64,000 nt of DNA. Source: Prunus persica (lineage: Eukaryota > Streptophyta > Magnoliopsida > Rosales > Rosaceae). The stretch is taken from NCBI RefSeq assembly GCF_000346465.2, contig NC_034009.1:39535259-39599258 (forward strand). Reading direction: 5' to 3'. Position 1 is the stretch's first letter, and every line of letters begins with the position of its first letter. Below are positions 11,547 through 23,214 of the stretch, one piece after another. The notes under the pieces are model-generated. The model did not search any database and was not told where the DNA came from. It saw only the letters and a program-made list of their open reading frames with translations. The translations under genes were made by a program, and so were the position numbers.

Positions 11547-11725
11547 GTATAGCCGCGCGGCTATACTATTTACATATAAATATATAAAAAAGCACCCCCT
11601 AGTCACGTGTCACAAATAGTATAGTCGAAAACAGTAGAGCCGCGCGGCTATACTGTTTTTAAAATAAAAAAAACCATATTCGATTCTCCTTATATTTAAA
11701 AGGGGTATAGCCGCATGGCGATACT
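11547..11725. repeat. Palindrome cluster (GTATAGCCGCGCGGCTATAC type), copy group 1
   Basis: A perfect 20-bp palindrome at 11547-11566, an imperfect copy at 11633-11654 and a degraded one near 11704-11725. A CACGTG G-box lies between them at 11604-11609. The same design recurs at 17466-17600 and 18336-18679. Confidence 0.8.
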
Positions 11726-12200
11726 AATTTTTTTTTTTCAAAAAAAGGGACCCCAGTACTCCTTTTATATATTATAATATATTGTCTAATATTTGGAATA
11801 TTTACTCTAAAATAAACAATATATTAGGTTCTTTTTGTCTACAAATTGACCATTAAACTTCTTAATCACTCTTATACTTTCAATTAAATCTACTAGGCTA
11901 GGTTATGATATTTTCACTAAAAAACTCCTCCTTTTTTTCTTCTCTTTCTCTTCCTGTTTTGTTTAACTTAAGCTTAAGTTTTGTAATTTTTTTTCCCGCC
12001 CTTTTTACATGTTTGAGTAGGGTACTTTAATATTGGGATTTATGAACTTTTTTTGTATTTCTTCTTTATATTGGAATATAAATTATTAACTTTTGAGTCT
12101 TTAATAGTGTAGATGATGAGATTATTATTCAACCATTTTATAATATGAAATGAAGGACAATCATGATTGTGATGAATGGATTATTAATCAATATGAAATG
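11726..12200. other. AT-rich intergenic DNA
   Basis: Low-complexity AT-rich sequence with no ORF or repeat structure that I can name. A TTTTTTCCCGCCC stretch near 11990 resembles an E2F site but has no gene next to it. Confidence 0.4.
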
Positions 12201-12352
12201 ATATTATGAAGTGGGCTAAATCGAGTAGTTAGTATCGTATTGTTGAGACCCAAAAAATCCAAGGCTAGGCCCAAATATATTATGAAGTGGGCTAAATCGA
12301 GTAGTTAGTATCGTATTGTTGAGACCCAAAAAATTCAAGGCTAGGCCCAAAT
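12201..12352. repeat. 76-bp tandem duplication across an LTR edge
   Basis: Two nearly identical 76-bp units (12201-12276 and 12277-12352). Each holds about 40 bp of flank followed by the LTR start TGTTGAGACCCAAAAAAT. The duplication therefore happened after the LTR arrived. Confidence 0.85.
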
Positions 12353-13035
12353 ATATTTCCGGTCCAATGCGATACCTTACCGAGAAGAAACCTTATTTGG
12401 GCACGCGAAAGTTCGTCATATGCTCTTGCACACATGCCATGCCAAGCAAATAAGCAACATGCCACGCTACAAGCTTAAGTGGGCCCAAGCCACGTGAATG
12501 CCTAGGGCCTGCTGAGTGGGTTGTGGTATGGATGGTTATGAGTATTCACGAGGCCCATTGATGGTCTAAGGAGTGGAAGTTTTGGGCTACTTGGGAGCAC
12601 CAAAACTCAAGCCCATTCATTGAGCCCAAACATATGGGTAAGCATGAGATAAAACCTAGTAGCCCATCACCTTAAGAAATCCTAATAGCCCATAACATGT
12701 GAGAAAATCCCACATCAACCAAAGCTTCCAGCAGTCTGACGAAATCAAAGGGAACTCACAAGCCGTTGGAAACAAAACAACCCAACACTGTAACACCCCG
12801 ACCCCAAATTTCCCCAAATTTAACCCTTATTTAATTATTTAAGGGTATTTTAGTCATATTTTTAACCGGAGAGAGTTTGGGGCAATGACTAGTATTTTTG
12901 GATAGGTCGTACTGAGACGAGTTTATGGACACGCAGTGAGCTCGAATCGGAGTTGTAACGAGAGAGATATGGTCAAAAGAAGCCCAGTGGCACAATCGTA
13001 AATATTTTGAAATGAGATTTTTTATAAAAATCTGG

Positions 13036-13038
<3 letters not shown>

Positions 13039-13090
<52 letters not shown>
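13039..13090. repeat. (CT)n microsatellite inside the solo LTR
   Basis: About 26 uninterrupted TC units. The matching place in the inverted copy is an (AG)n tract at 49268-49302, so the tract belongs to the LTR family. Confidence 0.95.
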
Positions 13091-13093
<3 letters not shown>

Positions 13094-14275
13094 AGCGACC
13101 TCTCTCTCTCTCCCCCGTCGGTCTCTCCCCTCTTTCTCCTCGTAACTCCGGCCACCGGCCCCGGCTGTGGACGGGGCCGGTACCAAAATGACCGAGGCGT
13201 CGTCCTCTTCCTACCCCAGCCACCTCCCACCGCCAGCCGTCGCGGATTCGCCGGAATCTGGAGATGAAGCGGCCTACGTCGTCCAAATTTCAAAGCTGCC
13301 GATCTCCCTCCTCCGGCCACCAATTCCGTCGACCCAGGTATGGATTTTGAACTTCTCGAGCTGCTCTAGCTGATGGTTGGGTAGGATTAGATCGATTCTT
13401 AGCTTAGACAACTCGATTTTCAAATTGAAAATCGGCCGAACTTCGGCTGCCGTGATCGGCCATTTCCGGCCACTTTTTGGGGTAGGTCCAAGAACAAAAG
13501 TGGCTCCAAATAGGGTGTTATACCTAGGGTAGGAGTTTGGAGCCGTGGTTTTGAGATTTTCCGGCGAAGCGTTATCGCTTTGGGCACCCACGCGCTGCCG
13601 GTGCGTGCGGCGGCGCGTGGGCACTGTAGAAAAAGTAGCACTGTGTTCCGATGAGATCCTTAGGTTGTCACGAGTGCGTAGGATTTTGCGGATCTCAATT
13701 CGGACGTCGTTTGACTATCGAACGGATATTCGCATATTGCGCGTTATTCGGGTTCGATAGGTTGGGACCGTTGGATGGACCCAAATTTAATATATGTTAA
13801 TCTAATTAATTCTAGGATCGTGTAGGAATTCACGGATTGTGAATCGGAGCCCCGGATGTTCCGAATAATAATTTTAAAGTTTGTATTTTATATTAATTGT
13901 CAGATCGTGCGATCGTGAGCAATCTGACCGTTCGATCTGAACCAAACTTGCAGGACAAGTGTCCTATACCTTGTAGAACCCATAGGGACCTTCGGATCGG
14001 AAATTGGAGGTCGTGGGTTCCGCAAGTCGGTTTGACCAGGGTTAGAGAAGTTTGACCCTTGGTTGACCGTGAGTCTCCCGGAGTAATCTCACCTTTCTAG
14101 GGGAGATTATCGGGTACTAGATGATTGTGGACACAATATTAGAATTAATTTATATAATTATAATTATATATGGTTGTACAAGGGTACAACAGAGTCTAGA
14201 ATGTCAGTTTGGAGTGCTATACGCACTACTTTAGGTACCTCCCCGGATGTTGGGATTTACTACAAGTACCACCAA

Positions 14276-14745
14276 GTGAAATTGAGGTCCCGCGTGGCGT
14301 AGGTTATCCAGCGTTGGGATAGGTCTCATACGTGGGGTTGGTTGTACCGGCGTATGGGGAGATTTGTGATATTATGTTCAGGTCTCACGTGGCGTAGGTT
14401 ATCCGGCGTTGAGACAGGCCCCATACGTGGTGTTGGTTGTACCAGCGTATGGGGAGCTATGTGATATTGTGTTGAGGTCGCACGTGGCGTAGGTTATCGG
14501 GCGTGTCGACAGACCCCATACGTGGCGTTGGTTGTACCGGCGTATGGGGAGATTTGTGATATGAAATTGAGGTCCCACGTGGCGTAGGTTATCCGGCGTT
14601 GGGACAGGCCCCATACGTGGCGTTGGTTGTACCGGCGTATGGGGAAATATGTGATATGATGGCATGGTCGCACGTGGCATAGGTTATTCGGCTTGTTGAC
14701 AGGCCCCATACGTGGCGTTGGTTGTACCGGCGTATGGGGAGATTA
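14276..14745. repeat. About 95-bp tandem repeat, five copies, inside the solo LTR
   Basis: The phrase GTACCGGCGTATGGGGA recurs at about 14344, 14439 (one change), 14535, 14629 and 14723. Each unit also carries CACGTGGCGTAGGTTAT and CCCATACGTGGCGTTGG. Three to four copies occur in the relative at 48020-48300. Confidence 0.9.
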
Positions 14746-15960
14746 TTTGAAATGCAGAGAAACGAAATATGGTATCGCCCAAATGTGGAATTGGGTTTTA
14801 GGGAAGAACTACGTGTGGCTTGATCCCTCAAGGAGGGTACGTAGGCAGCCTAAGGTTAATAGGTGCAGCCGCAGACTAAATGTTAGTCATAATTGATATT
14901 TGAATTGTTTGGTAGTTGGTTAAGAATTATTGGAAGGCCGAAGGCCATTTGTGTGAATTGCATGAAATTATATTGTGCATGCTGCCAGTTGGGAATATTA
15001 AATGCGTTTTTATGCAGGTATAAATTTTAGGAAATGTCCAATTTATAGGGGAGACTCTGCCGAATTTTCGGCAGGAAGTCTCAGTTTTTAGTATCTGGGC
15101 CTGGCATCGGGAGGATGTCGGGAATTCCAAAGGGTCGTCTCGAGTTCTGAAAAATTCGGTGCGGGTCCTTTCAAACACCTTATAAAATATCCAACGCCGT
15201 GCATCTCTGTTAAAACCAGATCACAGCCAAACCACCAAAACCATGCAAACCCATATGCTGATCACCATTTTTACTAGCACCCTTACCCATTCTTTCCTCT
15301 TCAAGCTTTGGTGAGAAAACAAGAAACAAAAGTGGGCGGATCTTCACCCACATGGAGAAATCCAGCTGCCTGAGGGCCCTGGAACTCCAAAAAACTTCTT
15401 ACCTACATGCTCAGGCTAGGGAAGTTTCACCAAATAAGCAAGAATGGAAGAAAGTGAAGGAAAAGGGGAAAGGGTGGCTTGACGAAATTAAGGTTTTCAG
15501 CACTTATAAAAGGAAACACTTTCTATCCAGCAAAAACAACTCACCCTGGTTGCTGCAAGCCTCCTAGCAACCATGAGAATTCATTGAAGGCAAGCATCCC
15601 CTTTGGAACCCTTCAATTTCATGCTTTGTTCTTCCATCTTCCTCCTTTCTCTCTCTCTCAAAACCCACATCCAGAGAGAGCAAGCATCATCTCTCATCTT
15701 TGGAACCCTTCGATTTGAAGCCTTGTTCTTCCATTGCTTCCCATTTTCTCTTCTGTCAAATCACCTAGGAGCTTGACGAAACTTTCGTCAAGCTGCTGGA
15801 AATATGGTAAAGCCACCCATGCTTCCATCTTCTTCCTCTCTTTCCATAAACACACATCCAAAGAGCAAGCTTCATCTCTCATCCTCTAAACCTCTGCAAT
15901 TTCAAGCCTCATTCCTCTATCTTCTCCCATTTTCAGCGGTAGTGAGAATGATTTCTGCGT

Positions 15961-16557
15961 GTGCATGGGAAGGATTGTAACTCAGATGAGGAGGAGATGG
16001 TTTGGAGTGGGGTGAGGCAGTTGGATAGAGCTCTTGGCCTTTTCAAGTTTGGATGGGAAAGAGCAGGGATGAAAGAAGCTTTACAACTGCAAGGGCATAT
16101 ATGGTGCGTAGGGGCTGAAGGCAGAACACTTACATATAGAGGAAACACATTTTTTGTCCATGGGATTCATGTTTGACAAACACTTGTCTTAGACTATGAG
16201 TTCAAATTTCAAAACCTTTTTTTTTTCTTTCTGAAATCAGGACCAGTGTGGAGAACTAGCAAGGATTGGAGAAACAGATTTTTGGGCGTCACTTGACCAC
16301 AGATTGTTGATTGCTCAAATGTGTAGAATTGGCCATCTTAAATGTCAAAATGATTTATCAATTGGGGTTTTTTTAGAAACGTTTATGTTTGTCAATAGAG
16401 ACAGAAGTCAGAGAACATAAACCTTTCTCAGCAAATTGAAATTCTCAGTGCATGCTCTGTTCTTCCATGGCTTTCAAACCTTCTCTGCCACGGTGAAATG
16501 GATCGATAGAGATAGTTTAGGCCGTTCCATTTGTTTGATGAAGCATTCGTTCTAGGG
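15961..16557. other. No gene recognised
   Basis: Short ORFs only, none with a recognisable domain. The right part leads into the DUF247 remnant. Confidence 0.4.
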
Positions 16558-17055
16558 ATTCTGTATATTCATAACAAAATCACTAGAATGATTCTTAGAA
16601 ATTCATCACTGCTAAAGGCAATGGGTTCAGCATAATAACTTCTTAGTCTTGCTTCTTGGTCCTTTATTTTCTTTGCATAATACTCCAAGTTTACCTGGGT
16701 TCTACAGAGAAAATCTCGTAGATACCTCTTTTTGTGGTCTTCCATGGCATTTAAGTGCTGCTTTCCATGGTGAAGTGGGCCTATAGAGACTACCTGAGGT
16801 GTGTAGGCTTTGTCATTTCCACGCCGTAATCGCTCAGGAACTCTGTAGATACACCTTCAAGGGGGACAAGGGAGACAAACTATCCAATTCCTTGCGCCTT
16901 ACAAATAGATCGCATGGGTTTTCTATTTCATCTGCAGCTTCATCAATTCCTTCCATTTTTCTCCTGATCATCATGCGCGGTGATTCAAATATTTCATAAT
17001 GAACATTGAAATGAGATGCTACAAGCAAACTTATGAAAAGAAACAGAAATACCAA
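16558..17055 (-). pseudogene. DUF247 gene fragment (N-terminal part)
   Basis: The minus strand encodes a DUF247 N-terminus: an acidic/basic lead (RKELDSLSPLSPL), then after a one-base frame change IYRVPERLRRGNDKAYTPQV, VSIGPLHHGKQ, YAKKIKDQEARLRSYYAEP and FSSDEFLRIIL. It stops near 16555 in the first third of the family's usual 400-550 residues. The same region of a paralogue is at 52097-52735. DUF247 proteins are plant-specific, usually with a C-terminal membrane helix. Some act in grass self-incompatibility, but the function of this one is unknown. Confidence 0.85.
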
Positions 17056-17465
17056 AAAGACAAATCAATGTAGATGGTTTAGAAAATCTAAACATTGCAA
17101 TTATACTCCTTTGCCCAACTTCTAGGAGCAAACGTACACAAAGACCTTATTGCTTCCAACTTTTCCAACAGAATTTCATATGAATTGCTCCAAGTGAAAT
17201 CCGTATGAAAAATCGGTAGTTGGATTTTCATCCTGCTTTAATATGATTATTTAACTTCTAACAAAAAAACTCTTATTACTTGAGCAAGTAAAATACTATT
17301 CCAGGTTTCTCCTAGTTCTATATGCGCTTATAATTGGTATACTCTATAAATACCATAATCTGAATTTCTCTGTTTTGATTACTTTAATTTATTACTTATG
17401 TTTTAATTATTGTTTACTTAGTGAATTATTAGTATTTAAGAGAAGGCCTTCCATCGATTAGGCAC
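17056..17465. other. AT-rich intergenic DNA
   Basis: No ORF or repeat recognised. It ends at the G-box/palindrome array. Confidence 0.4.
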
Positions 17466-17600
17466 CACGTGTCTATAATAAGTAAAGCCGTCCGGCTATA
17501 CTTAAAAAAAAAAAAAATTGTAGTATAGCCGACCGGTATAGCCGCGCGGCTATACTATTTAATACATTATATTTAAACGGTATAGCCGCGCGGCTATACT
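17466..17600. repeat. Palindrome cluster, copy group 2
   Basis: G-box CCACGTGTC at 17465-17473, then AGTAAAGCCGTCCGGCTATACT (one mismatch from a palindrome) at 17481-17502, a half-copy at 17522-17536, and perfect 20-bp palindromes at 17536-17555 and 17580-17599. Poly-A/T tracts separate the units. Confidence 0.85.
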
Positions 17601-18335
17601 ATTTAATAAAATAAAAAACAAAAGAAAAAGAAAAATTACCCTCCTATTTCATTAGTTTGTACTTTATAGATACTAGCCCCTTGACACATGCTCACGCATG
17701 TGCCAATTGGTTTTCTTTTTCTTTTTTATTTTTATTTTTAGAATTAAGAAAAAATAACAGGATAGTTATGTTCCATAAAAGTAGGACCTATTATCTTATT
17801 TTGTTTTTAATTTTAATTTTTTTAATATTAAAAAAATATGAATTTACGATATTATCCTCATTTAATTAATAATTTCAATTCTTAATGTTTGAATTAACAA
17901 AGGGCATTTTCTGGTATTTTGAATGTTTCACCATTCTCTGCCTTTTGCTTTATATATATAGATTAATTTGCCAGTTTCAAGATATCCAAAGTACATATTA
18001 GACTTTCACTATATAAATTTCAATATATATTTTTTATAACATGTGTTGTTCTTATTCAATAATATGTGAGAATTATTTGTATAATACGTGAATTTTGTGT
18101 GTCTTACTGAATTTTTTTAAATACGTGTATTAAACGTTACAAATACGTACATATATGTACAACACGACTATTGTAAGTTTGCTATATAAAAAAAAGTGAG
18201 ATGTATCTAGAACACGAATGTATTATCGAAAAATATATATGTATGTATATATATATATATATATGTAAAAGCCTATAGCCTCTCACCTATACTATTTATT
18301 AAAGACAATTTAAAAATTACAACAACAAAAAAACC
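17601..18335. other. AT-rich intergenic DNA with (TA)n tract
   Basis: No coding signal. A TA-rich microsatellite lies near 18234-18262 and a degraded member of the palindrome family near 18263-18297. Confidence 0.5.
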
Positions 18336-18679
18336 AGTACAGCCACAAAGCTATACTATTTTAAAAAAAAAAAATAGAAAAAATATCAAGTACTACACAG
18401 GGCAAAGGCCCAGTGTAAAATAGTATAGCCGTACGGCTATACGTTTTTAAGAAGAATTTAAAAAACTAAGTATAGCTCACCGACTATACTATTTTTTAAT
18501 ATAAAAAAACAACCCCATCCATTAGGCGCCACGTGTCAACAGAAGTTTATTTTTAAAAAAAAAAATTAAAAGACAAGGAGTATAGCCGGGTGGTTGTACT
18601 ATTTTTTTATTTTAAAAAGAAGACAGTCCATCGATTAGGCGCCACGTGTCCATAATAAGTACAGCCGCTCGGCTATATG
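18336..18679. repeat. Palindrome cluster, copy group 3
   Basis: Five members at 18336-18357, 18422-18443 (perfect 20-mer at 18423-18442 with centre TA), 18469-18490, 18579-18600 and 18658-18679. They mostly share an outer frame AGTATAGCC...GGCTATACT with a variable centre. GCGCCACGTGTC G-boxes lie at 18526-18537 and 18639-18650. Confidence 0.85.
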
Positions 18680-18818
18680 TTGGATATTTTGAAACTAGCA
18701 AATTAATATCAATAGCCGGTCGTAACCTATGCTGTCCACGTCACTCATGTTTTACCAGAGTTAAAGCATCCACAATGAGCTCCCCAAACCATCTCTTTAG
18801 ACAAATTTTAGGGAGAAA

Positions 18819-21800
18819 TTGGAAAAGTACAACTCCAACCATGCTCCCTATCCACCAACTAAAATAGGGAGACCTCTAGGAGCTCCTAAATCTGAGGAGA
18901 GGGAAAGGACTCTTAGTGACTCCCTATAATTTAATGTTGCTTTGTTTTATGCATATTTTAAACTTTTAATTAAATCAAATTATTATTTTATATTATTTTG
19001 TATACAGATGGACCAATTATATTAAATTAAAAAATAATTAAAGTATTTGTGACTCTCTAAACTAAGGAGTATGATTAGAGTTCAAATTTTATAAAAAGCT
19101 CTTAAAATAGCTTTTGTGTGTTTTTAGCTAAATTTTAACTAAAAAATTTGAAGATTCTTTATTTGGGTTTCTTTCAAGACGAAAACCATATCCACAACAG
19201 ACATCTTTGGCTGTTCATCACAATTGAGAGACAATGAAGAAGACATAAGGGAGAGGCTGCCAAATACTTATCACCTTAGCCACCACCAACACCACAAGAC
19301 CAATATGTGTAGGCCAGGAGGCTTTCCAATTTTAATATATATATATATATATATTAAAAAATAAAATAAAAATCAATCTATTATCATATATATTATAAAA
19401 TAAAGATTATTGCTCCATCCTCCATGCACTTGCGTGCCCTCTTACAAAGTATGAAGTAGATTTTGTTAGCTGGATTTATAAGATCTTTTGTTTTTTGGAA
19501 ATTTTCTGAAATAAGGAAAATCAAGTAAAATTAATAAAGCATAAATTGGAAAGGGAAAATATCTAGAGGATGCATTGTAGGATTGCTCAAGCCAATAATT
19601 GTACCCTCTAAATATATAGGGACATATTTTTTTTGTTTTCATGACATGTCGTCCTAAAATTATTGTTCTTAGCGGGCTCTCCACCCCCTCTCGATTGAAA
19701 ACCTATTGTGTAAATCTTCAATCCTGAATTAGAAAAGTACAACTCCAACCATGCTCCCTATCCATCTCCTAAAATAGGGATACCTCTAGGAGCTCCTAAA
19801 TCTGAGGCGAGAGAAAGGACTCTTAGTGTCTCTTTATAATTTAATGTTGCTTTGTTTTATGCATATTTAAACTTTTAATTAAATCAAATTATTTTTTTAT
19901 ATTATTTTGTATACAAATGGACCAATTATATTGAATTAAAAATAAATTAAAGTATTTATGACTCTCTAAACTAGGGAGTATGATTGGAGTTCAAATTTTA
20001 TAAAGAGCTCCTAAAATAGCTTGTGTGTGTAGGGGTCTTTTTCTTCTGGCAACTACAGATGGGTTGGGCTACCGTAAGGAGCAAACTGAAGAAAATATCC
20101 CCTGTGTCTGAGTTCAAAGATTCGGCCCCAAAATATTTCGAAAAGGCAGTAAAGCCTTAGGAAACACCTTAGTTACCTTCACCAACGAAAATGACGGCTG
20201 CTTACAGGTAGATTCTTAGTGCTTACAGATGAATTCTTAGCTTAGCATGAGGAGATCGTGGCATGGAAGCAAAGTTAGCATGAGTTTAGCACTAAAGAGA
20301 AAATTATGTGTTCTTGGGAGGAAGAAGGGGTGTCCAGGTAAATGGGAAAAGGTTTTGCAAGTAGATTTGGCTAAGAGAGAAGGGAGAGAGAGAAGAGGGT
20401 GGCTAGAGTGCTTCTTCCGGCAGCTTGACAGTGACTCTGTCAAATGTTAGAGCAATCTGCCATAAGAGGGAAAATGGGGAAGAAGGATGAACAGTGCACA
20501 AAATTGCTAGGTTTTTGCAAGTAAGAGAGGAAGCTTGCTCTCTGGATGTGGATGATCCGTTGGGTAGAAGAGGCCCCATTTTATAGCCGCTGGAAACTAT
20601 CATTTCTCAAGAAACCCTAATAGTTTCTACCCAATTTGGTCAAGCTTTTCCCTTCCTTTCTCATCTCCTCCCTTGACTTTTCCTATCTTGGTGAAATTTC
20701 CTCTGTCTATTTGCACAAAATCAGGAGCTCAAGGCCTCCCTTTCCCGCAACTGTTCAATGGGAGACTCCATTCTTAGCTATTTTTCTTCTTCTTTCCTTC
20801 CTCCTTCCCTGACCAAATCTGATGAAGGAAAGCAAATAGGTGCACACATTGGTTTGAAGGGTGCTTCTCCTTCTAGCAGCTTACATGCCAATATCCCTTG
20901 GGTCCTTGCATGTTTTTTGCTTTGAAACTTGTTTCTTCCTTCCCGTCAACTCACGTGGTCTTCCATGCTTCTTCATGGCTTTATCTTTCAGCCAAAAGAT
21001 GGAGTTTTTACTGCTTGCTACTTTTAATTGTATGGGTCTTCTAGGATAGGAAGTCAACCTACCAAACAAATGGGCCACCTTTATCAAATATTGGGCTGTT
21101 GGGGTTAGTTTTAGTGGGCCATTTTGACTGGGCTTTTTGGTTGGGTTATTTAAGTTATTTTCCCTTTTGTGCTCACCCATGTATTTAGGCCTAAGAAATG
21201 GGCTTGGGCTCCGAGTCTCCCAAGCAACCCGGAACCTCCATTTCTTGGCCCATTAATGGGCCTCATGACAACCTATTACCATCCATACCACAACCCACTC
21301 AAGCAAGCCCCGGGCATTTGAATGGCTTTGGCCCACTTTAGGCTTGTAGTGTGATTGGGTGTGGCATAACGATTTCTCGCTTGGCATGGCATGTTGCTTG
21401 GCATGTTTTTTCATTACGATGCTTGATGGATTTGTAGAGCTACCTATTTTTATGATCTTAATCTTGATTCCTAGCATGACAAATTTATTTATTTGGCATG
21501 GCATGCGGAGCGTGACTTGTGCGTGGCGAGTTTTGTATGCTCCAACTTGGGCCTTTCCTAAATAATGTATCATTTTGGGTTATGAATTCTTTCGGGCCCA
21601 ACCGTGAATTTTTTGGGTTTCAACAGTGTGTTTTTAGCTAAATTTTAACTAAAAAATAGGGAGCATGATTGTAGATCATCTTATATACCTTAATTTGAAG
21701 ATTCTTTATTTGGGTTTCTTTCAAGATGAAAACCATATCCACAACTGGCAGACATCTTTGGCTGTTCATCACAATTGAGAGACAATGAAGAAGACATAAG

Positions 21801-22275
21801 GGAGAGGCCGCCAAATACTTATCACCTCAGCCACCACCAACACCACAAGACCAATATGTGTAGGCCAGGGGGCTTTCCAATTTTAATATATATATATGGA
21901 GTGAAAAAAATAAAATAAAGATTATTGCTCATCCTCCATGCACTTGCATGCCCTCTTACAAAGTGTGAAGAAGATTTTGTGTGCTTCAAGTCATTGACTA
22001 GAGCTGAAACATGGTTAGCTGGATTTATAAGATCTTTTGTTTTCTGGGAATTTTCAGAACCAAGGAAAATCAAGTAAAATTAATAAAGCAAAATGGAAAG
22101 GGAAAAGATCTAGAGGATGCATTGTAGGATTGCTCATGCCAATAATTGTACCCTCTAAATATATAGGGACATATTTTTTTTGTTTTCATGACATGTTGTC
22201 CTAAAATATTTGTTCCTAGCGGGCTCTCCACCCCCTCTCGATTGAAAACCTATTGTGTAAATCTTCAATCCTGAA
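18819..22275. repeat. Tandem segmental duplication (about 0.9-kb unit), second copy carrying a solo LTR
   Basis: Unit A (18819-19727) and unit B (19728-22275) share the same order: AAGTACAACTCCAACCATGC, GACTCTCTAAACTA, GATTCTTTATTTGGG, CATATCCACAAC, GGCTTTCCAATTTTAATA, GGATGCATTGTAGGATTGC and TCGATTGAAAACCTATTGTG. Unit B is longer only because of the LTR at 20028-21625. The junction reads CCTGAA/TTAGAAAAG near 19727. Parts of the unit recur at 23215-24515, 29590-30170, 31500-31620 and 33640-33790. Confidence 0.85.
20028..21625 (-). mobile_element. Solo LTR, 1.6 kb, TGTTGAG family
   Basis: Ends are TGTAGGGGTC and GGGTTTCAACA, flanked by perfect 5-bp repeats GTGTG (20023-20027 and 21626-21630). 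The undisturbed paralogous site is near 19123. The orientation follows the TATA-like CTATAAAATGGGG on the minus strand near 20580. No gag or pol is present. Confidence 0.9.
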
Positions 22276-22983
22276 CGATGCTCCTAAAACTCAAGTGTCC
22301 CAGGCCAATTATTGCTCTCATACCACTTGTTGCAATACACATCCACTCATTCTCAGGGAAAGAAACCCATCGATATTATCTCAAATTTAACCACTTTAGT
22401 CTATTATGATTAACTATGTATTTTATGGATCAATGCAGTTGTGAGGTTTTATACCCAATTAGATCGACCAATACAGAGATCACATGTGGACTGAAAAGCG
22501 CCATCGGTAGGGGAGTGTTTGGCACCCTTTACTGCCGAGTGCAACACAAGACCCCTTACCAGGAACTTATCTACTAGGACACGTGAAGCCACCACAAGTA
22601 ATATCAACAGTCCCACATCGAAGTTTAACATAACATGTACACTCCCCAGGACTGATAAAAGTGGGCACAAGTCCCAAAAATGGGGGAACTTGGACTTTCA
22701 GCAATTCATCCATTATTATGTCCAAATTACTATACACTCCGTACTTATTCTTACTTAAGCATTGGAGAGCCTTCGGCCGGTACCACACCAGTGCCTAAGG
22801 GCTTACCGAGCGTTCTCTATCTTGCATATTGATCGCTCTACTGAAGCCCATAAAGAGTTAAAGGTCAAGACATCACTAAGTTGAGCCCAAAAGTGCTGAA
22901 CCACATCAAAAATATGTATAGATTGAAAAAATAAAATAAAAATCAATCTATTATCATATATATTATAAAATAAATATTGGATA
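22276..22983. other. Intergenic DNA, repeat-derived, no gene
   Basis: Positions 22276-22430 match 33765-33930 (ACCACTTGTTGCAATACACAT). The stretch 22440-22900 includes CTTCGGCCGGTACCACACC and looks transposon-derived, but I cannot name the family. Confidence 0.4.
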
Positions 22984-23100
22984 AATTACTCAAATGGTCC
23001 TCAAACTTATACTCGATTTACATTTTGGTCTCTCAATTAAATTATTTGTTCAAATGGTCCATCAACTCTATATTATTTCTGCAAAATCTACAAAGTGGTG
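22984..23100. mobile_element. Single arm of a long-TIR MITE
   Basis: ATTACTCAAATGGTCCTCAAAC and the following text match the ends of the complete element at 30908-31315. The other arm is missing, so this is a truncated copy. Confidence 0.7.
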
Positions 23101-23214
23101 GGAGGCAGACCAACAAAAAAAATTAGCGAAGGCTTATAACTCTGGTAAAACAAGAGTTACTTGGATAGAATAATGTTACGTCGTACTGAAGATTTTTGGG
23201 TTTCTTTAATTGGT

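Larger units (their letters stand above)
12789..15173 (+). mobile_element. Solo LTR, 2.4 kb, nested in another LTR
   Basis: It begins TGTAACACCCCGACCCC and ends GCGGGTCCTTTCA, flanked by perfect 5-bp repeats AACAC (12784-12788 and 15174-15178). No internal domain or second LTR is present, so it is a solo LTR. A related copy lies inverted at 47485-49572. It contains a CT microsatellite and a 95-bp tandem repeat. The orientation given is by convention only. Confidence 0.85.
12317..15960 (+). mobile_element. Diverged LTR of the TGTTGAG family, split by a nested LTR
   Basis: The sequence from 12317 matches the reverse complement of the right ends of the solo LTRs at 20028-21625 and 27456-28902 (TGTTGAGACCCAAAAAAT, then text such as GGGTTGTGGTATGGATGG). 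It is interrupted at 12789-15173 by another LTR and seems to resume at 15179, with a TATA-like TTATAAAAGG near 15507 and ACATCCAGAGAG further on. Its right end is not clear. Confidence 0.6.

Noticed and set aside
13092..13323. ORFs with Arg-Glu repeats over the (CT)n tract, and the similar ones at 49006-49447
   Set aside because: Translation of a dinucleotide microsatellite inside an LTR. The copies differ in length and frame.
14399..14831. Overlapping minus-strand ORFs with repeated RRYNQRHVWG text
   Set aside because: Produced by the 95-bp tandem repeat in a solo LTR. No independent evidence of coding.
11547..18679. Palindrome clusters as Helitron 3' ends
   Set aside because: Helitrons end in a hairpin about 10 bp before CTRR. 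Here the stems are followed by ATTT and no consistent CTRR or TC start was found.
21253..21573. 106-codon minus-strand ORF and its overlap partners inside the solo LTR
   Set aside because: No domain, not conserved in the related LTR at 27456-28902, and placed wholly inside LTR sequence.
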